Shown one piece after another: positions 17,935 through 25,742 of a DNA stretch of 64,000 nt (its first letter is position 1; every line of letters begins with the position of its first letter). The position numbers were made by a program, and so were the translations under genes. The stretch covers positions 390,001 through 454,000 of the forward strand of contig JACJYI010000005.1 of assembly GCA_020636225.1 (NCBI GenBank). The letters are read 5' to 3'. The stretch comes from Lewinellaceae bacterium. GTDB lineage: Bacteria; Bacteroidota; Bacteroidia; Chitinophagales; Saprospiraceae. The notes under the pieces are model-generated. The model ran no database searches and was not told the origin of the DNA. It was given only the letters and a program-made list of their open reading frames with translations.

Positions 17935-18255
17935 GTTTACGGATCCCTTTGTCATACCCGGATCAAGCAGGTGAAGGTATATCCACACCTGAATGGGAAC
18001 TACCATTTTGACAACTTCATCGAGGGGGATTGCAGCAAGCTGTCCCGATCGGCGGGCATAGCTGTGGCAAAGGAGTCGGGAGGCAATGCATTCAATCCGC
18101 TGGTGATCTATGGCCAGGTCGGCATGGGAAAGACTCACCTGGTCCTGGCGATTGGCAACGAAGCCCTGAAGACCAACAAGAGCAAGACGGTGCTGTATAA
18201 CTCCACGGAATTCTTCACCAACCAGATCATCCAGGTGCAGGCAAATGATTATTAG
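17935..18255 (+). pseudogene. dnaA fragment (start of AAA+ domain)
   Basis: Similarity to the DnaA linker/domain III boundary: DPFVIPG (frameshift at about 17961) KQVKVYPHLNGNYHFDNF, then EGDCSKLSRSAGIAVA, NAFNPLVIYGQVGMGKTH (Walker A) and EFFTNQIIQ. Similarity stops at 18240 and the frame ends TGA/TAG shortly after. Walker B, sensor motifs and the DNA-binding domain are missing. The chromosomal dnaA must be elsewhere; this is a partial copy. The piece AAA+ domain is fairly well preserved in sequence, implying a relatively recent duplication. Confidence 0.85.
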
Positions 18256-18338
18256 ATTTTCAAACTGCTACTGTTTGTTACCAAAATGCGTTGAAACGAT
18301 TTGAACTGGAGAAGGCCATGAAGTATGCTGAAGCCTCC

Positions 18339-18422
18339 CAACCACGGAGTGGTTGACGATGATTAGCCCCGGATGAAATCCGGGGATACCAACCTGCATC
18401 GCTGGCAACCACGGAGTGGTTG
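18339..18422. repeat. Dispersed palindromic repeat, copies 2 and 3
   Basis: A full two-hairpin unit (CAACCACGGAGTGGTTGAC plus GCCCCGGATGAAATCCGGGG) at 18339-18386, then a second CAACCACGGAGTGGTTG at 18406-18422, ending directly at the stop codon of the reverse-strand gene at 18427. It could act as that gene's terminator. Confidence 0.75.
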
Positions 18423-18426
18423 AACC

Positions 18427-20088
18427 CTAATCCAACAGGATTATTCGCTCGATCAGATCAACTTTCCCGTGTAAATCCTGAACACGAATAAAATACATGC
18501 TCGAATTGTAAGCTGAGAGATCAATACTGTGAGTCGATCCCCGGAATGACGTTTGAAAAACGACTTTACCAGTGACATCGTAAACTTTTAACGTCAACCA
18601 CTCTTCAAATCCAGGGACATTGATGTTGACTTGACCAGTAGTCGGATTTGGTGACAATTTCAATATCCCCGGCGCCACCCCGTTCGGGATATCCACATCC
18701 GTGGTCAATCCGGTGGTATCCGTCACATACATCATGATCAGCACCATCATCTCGTCGTCGGAGGTGGGACCGAAGTTGACCGAGGTGGGTCCGTCATTGA
18801 TCCAGGAGGCTTCGTGCAGCAGGCCATTCTGGCTGTTGATCGTGACCGGCAGGAACTCGTCGAAATACCGCATGGGAATGTGCTGGTAGTCGAACCAGGG
18901 ACTGGGACAGCCGGGCACCCCGTTCGGACAGGCGCCATCGTACAGGATCTCGCCCTTCTGGCTGCCGGGCAGGCGCTTGTACACCTTGTACGACTTGCCA
19001 TATTGGTGGGTATGCCCCATCATGCCCCAGAGGAAGACCTCCGCATTCGGATAGATGATGCTCTGCGTGTGGGTGACCAGGGTATTGTTGTTCGGGATGG
19101 GGATGTTCGGGTTGACCAGAAGGGTGGAGAACATTTGCTGCTTGGCCGTGCCCTTGGGCTGGGTGTAGATGTTCAGGTAGGCCTCCGCCTGGAGGGGCAG
19201 GATGCCGGAGTAATTGATGTAATGCGAGTTGAGGTCGAGGACGAGGTCCTGTTCCCAGTGGAAGGCTGTGCCTTCCGGCAAGACCAGGTCCTGGGCGTAC
19301 TGGACGGCGGCGACCAGGCCGATGCCGGCATGATAGGGATCCAGCCGGAGCCCGGCCGGTACCGCAGCTGCATCCGACGGAGAATCCCAGTCATAGATGA
19401 TGAAGTGGTGGGAATCGTCGCCGATCAGCACCTCGATCCGGGTGACCTCCAGGTCGTCGGGCAGGTCCAGTTCATACTTCTGGAAGTATTCCACCTCCCC
19501 GCCCTTGGGCAGGTAAAAGGGGCCCATGTGCACCTGGAACCCGTCGCCGGGTGCCGGTGCGGGTGGCGGCCCATCCGGGAAGCTCTGCAGGCCCCCGTTG
19601 GCGTAAAAGTCGTCGATCAACTGGCGGTCGAACTGTGTGCCGCCGGATTTGGCCCCATACTGGATCCATTGACGGATCACTTCCCGGTCATTGTTGGACA
19701 TCACCGGCCCGCCATATGCCGGCATGGCCTGGCCGTCGGACGGCGTGAGGGTGAGCAGGGGGTCCAGGCCACCGTTGATCTTCTTGAACAGGAAGGACTT
19801 GTCCGGCCGACCCGGGTAGATGAGCTGCTCGCCCCGGGCCAGGGCACTGGCGGTGACCGGTGCCTTGCCGACCAGCTTGGCGTAGACGTTCAGCGCCCTG
19901 AGGTTCTCCGTGGCACCTGCACCTTCCAGGTCCAGGCCGGATTCCTTCTGGCTGTTGGAGTGGCAGGGCATGCAATTCTGCTGGAGGACCTGGTAGACCT
20001 CCACCAGGGAACTTTGGCCCATGGTGACGACAGGCAGGCAGAGCAGGAACAAACTGATGTGACGAACGAGGGTGTAGTGTGGATCCAT
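18427..20088 (-). CDS. T9SS-exported cytochrome-c / copper type II monooxygenase-like protein
   Basis: 553 residues with signal peptide (RHISLFLLCLPVVTMG). A c-type heme motif CMPCH is at residues 39-43 within a small cytochrome-like domain whose later part (GRPDKSFLFKKI, AMPAYGG, REVIRQWIQYGA) is typical of cytochromes attached to planctomycete/Bacteroidota surface enzymes. Residues of about 190-450 carry spaced histidine motifs, DDSHHFIIYDW, LNSHYINYSG and MMGHTHQYGKSYKVY, as in copper type II ascorbate-dependent (PHM/DBM-like) domains. A sorting domain closes the protein (LKLSPNPTTGQVNINV ... YFIRVQDLHGK). A redox enzyme at the cell surface is likely; the substrate is unknown. Confidence 0.8.
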   Translation of the reverse strand: MDPHYTLVRHISLFLLCLPVVTMGQSSLVEVYQVLQQNCMPCHSNSQKESGLDLEGAGATENLRALNVYAKLVGKAPVTASALARGEQLIYPGRPDKSFLFKKINGGLDPLLTLTPSDGQAMPAYGGPVMSNNDREVIRQWIQYGAKSGGTQFDRQLIDDFYANGGLQSFPDGPPPAPAPGDGFQVHMGPFYLPKGGEVEYFQKYELDLPDDLEVTRIEVLIGDDSHHFIIYDWDSPSDAAAVPAGLRLDPYHAGIGLVAAVQYAQDLVLPEGTAFHWEQDLVLDLNSHYINYSGILPLQAEAYLNIYTQPKGTAKQQMFSTLLVNPNIPIPNNNTLVTHTQSIIYPNAEVFLWGMMGHTHQYGKSYKVYKRLPGSQKGEILYDGACPNGVPGCPSPWFDYQHIPMRYFDEFLPVTINSQNGLLHEASWINDGPTSVNFGPTSDDEMMVLIMMYVTDTTGLTTDVDIPNGVAPGILKLSPNPTTGQVNINVPGFEEWLTLKVYDVTGKVVFQTSFRGSTHSIDLSAYNSSMYFIRVQDLHGKVDLIERIILLD

Positions 20089-20190
20089 GTGGTGCTGGTT
20101 TGAAGGCTTTGGTACAAAGTACCGGCTTTTTGGTTGTCTGGCAAGCCGTCCAATTGTTAAACCGGAGTGAAGAAACTCGCCCGGAGATTA

Positions 20191-20218
20191 TTGGGTGAAC
20201 AGTTTTTCCCTACCTTTG
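20191..20218 (+). promoter_or_regulatory. guaB promoter with near-leaderless start
   Basis: TTGG at 20191 and TACCTTTG at 20211-20218 match the Bacteroidota -33/-7 pattern with 17 bp between them. The ATG at 20222 begins only three bases after the -7 box, so the transcript would start at or next to the initiation codon. This also rules out the longer in-frame start at 20195, which precedes the -7 box. Confidence 0.65.
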
Positions 20219-20221
20219 CGC

Positions 20222-21745
20222 ATGGAACGAGTTAAAAATCAACCCCAGGGGCCGGTCACCTCCGCTCAGACCAACGGCCAGTTCATTCCCTCCCGCTTTG
20301 TAGAAGAAGGCCTGACATTCGACGATGTCCTGCTGGTACCGGCGTACAGTGAGGTCCTGCCGTACGAGGTCGACATCTCCGCGCAGGTCACCCGCGAGAT
20401 CCGCATCAACGTGCCGATCATCAGTTCGGCCATGGACACCGTCACGGAATCGGAGCTGGCCATTGCCATTGCCCGCCAGGGCGGACTGGGTGTGATCCAC
20501 AAGAACATGTCCATCGAGGCCCAGGCCGAGCAGGTACGCCGGGTGAAACGCTCGGAGAGCGGGATGATCATCGATCCGGTCACCCTCAGCGAGCAGGCCA
20601 ACGTGGGCGATGCCCAGGAACTGATGCGCAAGTTTCGCATCGGGGGTATTCCCATCGTCAACACCGCCAACAAGCTCGTTGGTATCCTCACCAATCGCGA
20701 CCTGCGCTTCGAGACCAACAACAGCCGTCCGGTTACGGAGGTGATGACCAGGACCGACCTCATCACGGCGCCCATGGGCACGACGCTCGAGCAGGCCCGT
20801 GATATCCTGCAAGGTTACAAGATCGAGAAGCTCCCCGTGGTCGGTGACGATGGCACCCTGGCCGGACTGATCACCTACAAGGATATCATGAAGGTGCACG
20901 ACTACCCCAATGCCAGCAAGGATCCCCTGGGTCGCCTGCACGTCGGTGCGGCCGTGGGCATCTCCCGCGATATGTTCGACCGCGTGGATGCCCTGGTCCA
21001 GGTCGGCGTGGACATGATCTGCGTGGACACCGCCCACGGGCATTCCAAGGGAGTGCTGGATGCCATCCGCAGCATCAAGAAGCGTCATCCCGACCTCCAG
21101 TTGGTGGGTGGCAATGTCGCCACCGGCGAAGGGGCCCGTGCCCTGGCCGATGCCGGCGTGGACGGGGTAAAGGTCGGTGTCGGACCGGGCAGTATCTGTA
21201 CCACCCGGGTGGTGGCCGGTGTGGGTGTGCCCCAGCTGACCGCCATCTTCAAGGCCTATGAAGGACTGAAAGGCACCGGAGTCCCCATCATCGGGGATGG
21301 CGGCATCCGCTACACCGGGGATATCCCCAAGGCTCTGGCTGCCGGCGCGGATGTGATCATGGCCGGTTCGCTCTTTGCCGGCGTGGAGGAAGCGCCGGGT
21401 GAGACCATCATCCTCGACGGACGGAAGTTCAAGGTATACCGCGGCATGGGCTCCCTCGGGGCCATGCAGCAGGGCTCCAAGGACCGGTATTTCCAGGACA
21501 TGGAGGAGGACATCAAGAAGCTGGTGCCGGAAGGCATCGAAGGGCGGGTACCCTTCAAGGGATCGGTCGCCGAAGTGATGGTGCAGTATATCGGCGGCCT
21601 GCGGGCCGGCATGGGCTACTGCGGTGCTCGCAATACCGACATGATCAAGGAGGCCAAATTCGTGCGCATCACCGGTGCCGGGGTGCGGGAGAGCCATCCG
21701 CATAATATCACCATTACGAAGGAGTCGCCGAACTATACGAGGTAA
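20222..21745 (+). CDS. guaB: IMP dehydrogenase
   Basis: 507 residues. Catalyses NAD-dependent oxidation of IMP to XMP, the first committed step of GMP synthesis, in the cytosol. Visible features: the N-terminal GLTFDDVLLVPAYSEVLP; two CBS domains at about 110-230; the phosphate loop and catalytic Cys326 in GPGSICTTR; the DGGIRYTGDI phosphate-binding segment; the flap MGSLGAMQQGSKDRYFQ; and the C-terminal GMGYCGARN. The start at 20222 is fixed by the promoter directly upstream. The gene stands alone, with no guaA neighbour. Confidence 0.97.
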   Translation: MERVKNQPQGPVTSAQTNGQFIPSRFVEEGLTFDDVLLVPAYSEVLPYEVDISAQVTREIRINVPIISSAMDTVTESELAIAIARQGGLGVIHKNMSIEAQAEQVRRVKRSESGMIIDPVTLSEQANVGDAQELMRKFRIGGIPIVNTANKLVGILTNRDLRFETNNSRPVTEVMTRTDLITAPMGTTLEQARDILQGYKIEKLPVVGDDGTLAGLITYKDIMKVHDYPNASKDPLGRLHVGAAVGISRDMFDRVDALVQVGVDMICVDTAHGHSKGVLDAIRSIKKRHPDLQLVGGNVATGEGARALADAGVDGVKVGVGPGSICTTRVVAGVGVPQLTAIFKAYEGLKGTGVPIIGDGGIRYTGDIPKALAAGADVIMAGSLFAGVEEAPGETIILDGRKFKVYRGMGSLGAMQQGSKDRYFQDMEEDIKKLVPEGIEGRVPFKGSVAEVMVQYIGGLRAGMGYCGARNTDMIKEAKFVRITGAGVRESHPHNITITKESPNYTR

Positions 21746-21928
21746 GGGGAGGAGTTAAGGAGGGGAGGAGGATGGAGTCGAGGAGGAAATCCCAAATCTA
21801 AAATTCCAACCTTCCGCGATTTGTGATGGTGTGGCGTATCATGTCGATGGCTGATTCACTGCGTCCTTGCAAATGCGTGGTGGCATATGGCTCATCCATT
21901 CAGGGTTTTCTGTTCAGACAGGAATGTA

Positions 21929-22276
21929 CTATCCTTTGAAACAATGATGCTTGTCCTCTTCAACCAGTTTCAGGAAAATGGATAATTGACCTACGACAGG
22001 ATGTGGGGAATACGCATGCCATTTTCCATCTGACCTCATCCAATAGACTTTCCATATGTCTTTATTCTTTATGTAGGACGCTTTTGCATAGGCGTGCCTC
22101 CGGATTATGGCGGAATTATTCCATTGAGGCCGGATTTCTTACAAATAGACGCATTGGTTGTCGATTTCGTAACCAAGGTCAAGATGATGTCGAATCTCAG
22201 CACTTGGCCGGATTCTGGAGATGAAATCGTCCAGGGTATGGGCGACTTCCTTTAGTTTTGAAGGTTGAAATGCCAT
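21929..22276 (-). pseudogene. DUF3024 family protein with internal stop
   Basis: A 116-codon frame from ATG 22276 to TAG 21929 matches DUF3024 throughout: FISRIRPSAEIRHHLDLGYE, EIRPQW, AYAKASYIKNKDIWKVYWMR, DGKWHAYSP and a closing EEDKHHCF. It is interrupted by one TAA at 22139-22141, between VYL and EIRPQW, where the family has a continuous strand. No other defect is visible. The start lies 19 bp past the attC-like site at 22295-22351 in the same spacing as the cassette genes, so this may be the most distal (seventh-position) cassette or the chromosomal flank. Function of DUF3024 is unknown. Confidence 0.82.
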
Positions 22277-22294
22277 TAGATTTTTTCGAATCTC

Positions 22295-22351
22295 GTGACA
22301 AGCAGCATGACATCTTGATAGAGCGGCATGATGACATTGCACTTGTTAGAC
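22295..22351 (-). other. attC-like recombination site 1 (degenerate)
   Basis: Read on the reverse strand it begins with GTCTAAC (a perfect RYYYAAC box) right after the stop of the 311-residue gene. It has arms CAAGTGCAATGTCAT and ATGTCATGCTGCTTG that pair imperfectly. The expected closing GTTRRRY box is degraded (TTGTCAC). Confidence 0.55.
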
Positions 22352-22355
22352 GCAG

Positions 22356-23291
22356 TTATTTTACATTTATTTCCATCCAATAATAATAGGGTTCATTATT
22401 AATATTCAAAGTTTCTTTCTCATATAATTTATACACATAGCCTCTGTTTTTGTTGTACAAGTATCTTCGTATTTTTCTTGATCGTTGACACTCAAATTCA
22501 TTTATATTAAATATTGTCTGGCGATTAACCTGATTTTCTAATTGTCTTTTTAATTCTTCACAACCATCTCGAGTTAATTCAAATTGACATTCAACTTCAA
22601 TTACGTTTCTGTCGGATTGGACTAAAATTGTATTATTCCTCATTTCGATTTGCAATAATTCTAATCTATCATAATTGTCTATAACTGTATCAATATATTC
22701 TTCATAAAGATCTAAATACTTGTTGTTTAGTTCGAAATATGAGGTTATTTCAGGAAATATAAAGTTTAAAAAAATCAATGGCTCTGAAGTTACTCTGAAA
22801 TAATACTCAAATAAGCGCCAATCAATGTTAATTTCAGAAGAATCATACTCTACTCCTTGTCTTTTAAGTGAATCTATGGCGCTATATCTTGTAACTACTG
22901 AGTCTACTAGTGCCTGGTAGTTAATCAGTTCTTCTATTATTCCATTCTTTGAAAGTTTAAGTCTGATATTTAAATTGTCAAAAACAGATATAGTTTTCTG
23001 ATCAATTTGATTGAGTTCTAATACTTTATTTTCTAAATAAGCATGTGACTCTTTAATCATCCAGTTCAATATTGATGTCGAATCCTTACATTCTGATACA
23101 AGGATTACATTTGATTTAATAGTAAATTGATCGGAATACCTCCATGTAGGTGTACTCACATATTTAACAACTTCAATATCTAATGTATCTAAAGTTGGGT
23201 CAAACTTTATCATTTCTGTTTGACCCTGAATATGGCAAATATTGACCACTAATAATATTAATGTTTTATATGTAATTCTATGATTATTCAA
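22356..23291 (-). CDS. Cassette gene: secreted hypothetical protein
   Basis: 311 residues, very AT-rich. An N-terminal hydrophobic stretch (KTLILLVVNICHIQG) looks like a signal peptide. The rest is rich in acidic and aromatic residues with no family that I can name. The start ATG is 14 bp after the attC-like core GTTAGAC at 23305, and the stop is 5 bp before the next attC-like site. That tight packing between recombination sites is the hallmark of a gene cassette. No own promoter is apparent. Confidence 0.7.
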   Translation of the reverse strand: MNNHRITYKTLILLVVNICHIQGQTEMIKFDPTLDTLDIEVVKYVSTPTWRYSDQFTIKSNVILVSECKDSTSILNWMIKESHAYLENKVLELNQIDQKTISVFDNLNIRLKLSKNGIIEELINYQALVDSVVTRYSAIDSLKRQGVEYDSSEINIDWRLFEYYFRVTSEPLIFLNFIFPEITSYFELNNKYLDLYEEYIDTVIDNYDRLELLQIEMRNNTILVQSDRNVIEVECQFELTRDGCEELKRQLENQVNRQTIFNINEFECQRSRKIRRYLYNKNRGYVYKLYEKETLNINNEPYYYWMEINVK

Positions 23292-23304
23292 ATTTCATAA
23301 TTAT

Positions 23305-23427
23305 GTCTAACGTTTCTGACTATGCGCTTCTCCTGGTTACAGATTTTCTTACGGCCATAGTTTTCATTCGAAAAATACATCTTTTTTTCATGCAGTATAC
23401 CGGAGTGGGGTATAGTCTGTGTTAGTC
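23305..23427 (-). other. attC-like recombination site 2
   Basis: Reverse strand: opens with GACTAAC (23421-23427) and closes with GTTAGAC (23305-23311), a perfect GTTRRRY core. The two ends align as an imperfect palindrome in which CTAAC, GACTAT and CTCC-GG are shared. At 123 bp it is within the known attC size range (about 57-141 bp). Confidence 0.75.
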
Positions 23428-23450
23428 ATCGTTTGAATTTCCATTTTTGG

Positions 23451-23915
23451 TCAATCTCTGGATACAGGATTCACGTATGTGAAAATAAGATCAGGAATGA
23501 CGCCATCTTTATATTGGTGATGTTTTTCAAGGCTCTCTATAGCAATTAAGCCTGTAATATATAGGCAATTAGTATTTTCCTTGAACAATTTCTTTGAACC
23601 AATGATTACGCTTCTAAGCTCCTTATTTGCCTCGCCTTGGAGGGGATTTGCAAAATATAGACTCAATCCGCCAGTGTTGTCAATGAATACAGAGAAATGT
23701 ATCAAACCAGTCATTTGTGCATTACGAACATCCTCAGGAATATCAAAGCTTTTATAAAGTTCTAGCCAGTATTCCTCTATTCCGCCCTGTGTATACGATT
23801 CAGAGAATTGTCTGAAGGTTAATTGTTTAACGCATTGGCACTGGCCGGCAACTTGACTCATCCCGATAATCTGTGCGAGTGCAATTGAAATGATCGTAAT
23901 TGTTTTAATTCTCAC
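23451..23915 (-). CDS. Cassette gene: small secreted protein
   Basis: 154 residues with a signal peptide ending near MSQVAGQC. The segment MTGLIHFSVFIDNTGGLSLY followed by a helix (KELRSVIIGSKKLF) faintly resembles a TonB C-terminal fold, but this is weak. It starts 18 bp after the core of attC-like site 3 and ends 24 bp before site 2. AT-rich. No assigned function. Confidence 0.65.
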   Translation of the reverse strand: MRIKTITIISIALAQIIGMSQVAGQCQCVKQLTFRQFSESYTQGGIEEYWLELYKSFDIPEDVRNAQMTGLIHFSVFIDNTGGLSLYFANPLQGEANKELRSVIIGSKKLFKENTNCLYITGLIAIESLEKHHQYKDGVIPDLIFTYVNPVSRD

Positions 23916-23932
23916 ATGCTATGGATTATGAT

Positions 23933-24009
23933 GACTAACGGTTTGCATACCTGATGTAGCCAGCTTTTACTGGCTATGGGCAGGTATGCTATTTTCGCTC
24001 CAGTTATTC
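23933..24009 (-). other. attC-like recombination site 3
   Basis: 77 bp with a strong stem: GCATACCTG..TAGCCAG..CTGGCTA..CAGGTATGC. The outer boxes are GAATAAC and GTTAGTC on the reverse strand (two and one mismatches to consensus). The stop codon of the upstream cassette gene (24004-24006) lies inside the first box, as is common in cassettes. Confidence 0.75.
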
Positions 24010-24711
24010 TTTTTGTAATTTAATTTTTCTTTTCAATCTTCCATTTTCATATATCTCAAGGCTGTCAATTTTTCCTTCTTCAAATTCATTGAAGAAAAAT
24101 AGAGAGTCATTGATGAGGTTAAATTGATTGTCTCCTTCAATATATCCTTCGCCTTTTATTTTTATATTTCCGTTTGGGTAGTAATGAGCAAAATAACCTG
24201 TGTTGATTCCTTTCTCGTAATTCCTCTCTTCTATCTTCTTTTGAAGCGTGTCCTTCCAAATCCAAATGCCAGTTTCTAAATCATCTTTATACTGTCCATA
24301 GATAAAATAGTATTTGTTCTCAGTGTTATCAAAATTAAATTCCACTGTCTTGCCAGATTTTATACCATTTGTCATATTTACCTTCTTCCACGTTCCATTC
24401 TCATATTGGCAATAAGTTTCTCCATTTTCCACTCCTTCATCGTAGGTGCTTTTCCATTCAATTTTTCCATTTCGATAGTAGCAAATCCATTCCCCATGCC
24501 TCTTTCCATATTTATATCCTCCTTCACATTGTAAATCCCCATTTGGGAAAAATATTCTCTTAAATCCGACACCATCCTCAGTTATAGGCTTCTTCAGAAT
24601 CAAAAGCTCATGAATTTGGCCGTTATCGTGTTTTGAAAGTATTAATTCCTTTTCTTCGGAGCAAGAAAAAAAGAATATCAATATAAATATGCCTAGGATT
24701 CTGTTTTCCAT
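24004..24711 (-). CDS. Cassette gene: MORN/YwqK-like repeat lipoprotein
   Basis: 235 residues from 24711; MENRILGIFILIFFFSCSEEKE is a lipoprotein signal with the Cys at residue 17. The open frame extends 57 bp further upstream, but that part lies in the attC-like site. The mature protein is made of about seven toxin-antitoxin YwqK/MORN_2-type repeats (FPNGDLQCEGGYKYGKRHGEW, YRNGKIEWKS, YPNGNIKIKGEG). These form an extended beta meander. Some such proteins are called antitoxins in databases, but no partner toxin is visible. Likely membrane-anchored. AT-rich and positioned between two attC-like sites. Confidence 0.8.
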   Translation of the reverse strand: MENRILGIFILIFFFSCSEEKELILSKHDNGQIHELLILKKPITEDGVGFKRIFFPNGDLQCEGGYKYGKRHGEWICYYRNGKIEWKSTYDEGVENGETYCQYENGTWKKVNMTNGIKSGKTVEFNFDNTENKYYFIYGQYKDDLETGIWIWKDTLQKKIEERNYEKGINTGYFAHYYPNGNIKIKGEGYIEGDNQFNLINDSLFFFNEFEEGKIDSLEIYENGRLKRKIKLQKE

Positions 24712-24725
24712 GTTTCCTAATTGGA

Positions 24726-24787
24726 GCAAACGTCCCGCATAAATGGCGTTGCGAGCTTTTGCGCGCAATGAGCATTTTATGCTTTGT
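24726..24787 (-). other. attC-like recombination site 4, split by group II intron 1
   Basis: The left part (24726-24787) has the core GTTTGCT (reverse strand) and a stem GCATAAA..TTTATGC enclosing GTTGCG/CGCAAT. The right part resumes after the intron at 25724-25740 with a TATAAC-type box just beyond the HEPN-like gene. Joined without the intron, the site would be about 80 bp. The core matches GTTRRRY with mismatches, so confidence comes mainly from position and palindrome. Confidence 0.6.
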
Positions 24788-25723
24788 GTGTGCCTCGAAT
24801 GGCAAACGCCTCACTAATATAGCTATTCTTAGTGAGGAAGTAGCCGGGTTCAAAAGAGATTCCGGATTAGCTAAGGAGTATGACTGAGCGACCCCGAAGG
24901 GTCGATGCCCACAGGGGCATCGAAGCGAAGGAACCGCGAAGCGGGTGGGCTGGCCTGCGGGCAGGAGTGACTGACTGGTTCCGCACCAGGTTTCCGGGGC
25001 GGATGAATGTCCGAGGGACATTCAAAGGAAGGAATGAAACCTGAACCGCTAGCAAGCTGTAAAGCCTGCCCTGCAGTATGCGGGGGTGTCTGGGGGTGAC
25101 CCCTGCACTGAAGCCTGGCTGCCGGTAGGCAGGTCAACAGGACTGCAAAGGTCGGTACCCCGAGGTATCGGGGCAGGCAAACTGGATAAGAGGCCAGGGT
25201 GGATGGGGTAAGATGACCGACCGATCCCGCTGAGGCGGGTGAATGTCCGGGGGACATTCAAGAGAGGGAGCCGCAAAGCGGGTGGGCTGGCATACTAACG
25301 CCCACGAGAAAGGTCCACGCTGGTAGATCCAGCCGGAATTGACTGAAAGCTAATAGTCTTACCGAGGGAGGTCTCTCCAACCACGAGTTGGTCGAGGAGA
25401 GAAGTCAGCCGAAGCCATAGTAGTGAAAGTAGAAAGCAGGCTATAGCAATCTACTAGTAGCGAAGGGCCGAACGACTACCTCTGCGAAATTCGATTAGGA
25501 GCGTGAAAGTAATAAGCTGTACAGCTTAGCCAAAACGTAGCCTTTTCATAGAGTAGCGGATAGTGGCGATGGTGGAAAGAGCATTGTCGTGATGGTTGTC
25601 GAACCGCCGAATACGAGACCCCCCGAGGCCTCGGGGTACGGTGGTCCTCCTTCACTTCGTTACGGCGGATAAATATGAGAGGCGCACTCCGTCGCTATTT
25701 AGCGGCGGAGCCGCCTACTCGAT
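24788..25723 (+). mobile_element. Group II intron 1, ORF-less
   Basis: About 936 bp. It starts GTGTGCC (GUGYG-type 5' end) and ends with the domain VI-like GAGAGGCGCACTCC...CCGCCTACTCGAT, identical in its last 40 bases to intron 2 apart from one or two changes. Shared internal words with intron 2 include GAAAGCTAATRGTCTTACC and AGAAGTCAGCCGA. There is no reverse transcriptase frame. The domain V region (25601-25645) has an enlarged tip, and about 30 bp are inserted between domains V and VI, so splicing competence is doubtful. Extra short palindromes such as GAATGTCCGRGGGACATTC occur twice. It lies opposite to the cassette genes. Mobility, if any, would need the protein of intron 2. Confidence 0.8.
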
Positions 25724-25742
25724 TGGCAACAGTTATAATTTA

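Noticed and set aside
18290..18360. Possible short coding remnant (NALKRFELEKAMKYAEAS) after the dnaA fragment
   Set aside because: Too short to assign and runs into the palindromic repeat; could be part of any helical protein.
18814..20103. 429-residue forward frame opposite the cytochrome/copper protein
   Set aside because: Antisense shadow of a gene with signal peptide and sorting domain.
24788..25723. Reverse-strand frames of 60-130 residues rich in Pro/Arg inside intron 1
   Set aside because: They follow palindromic intron structure in several frames at once and resemble no protein.
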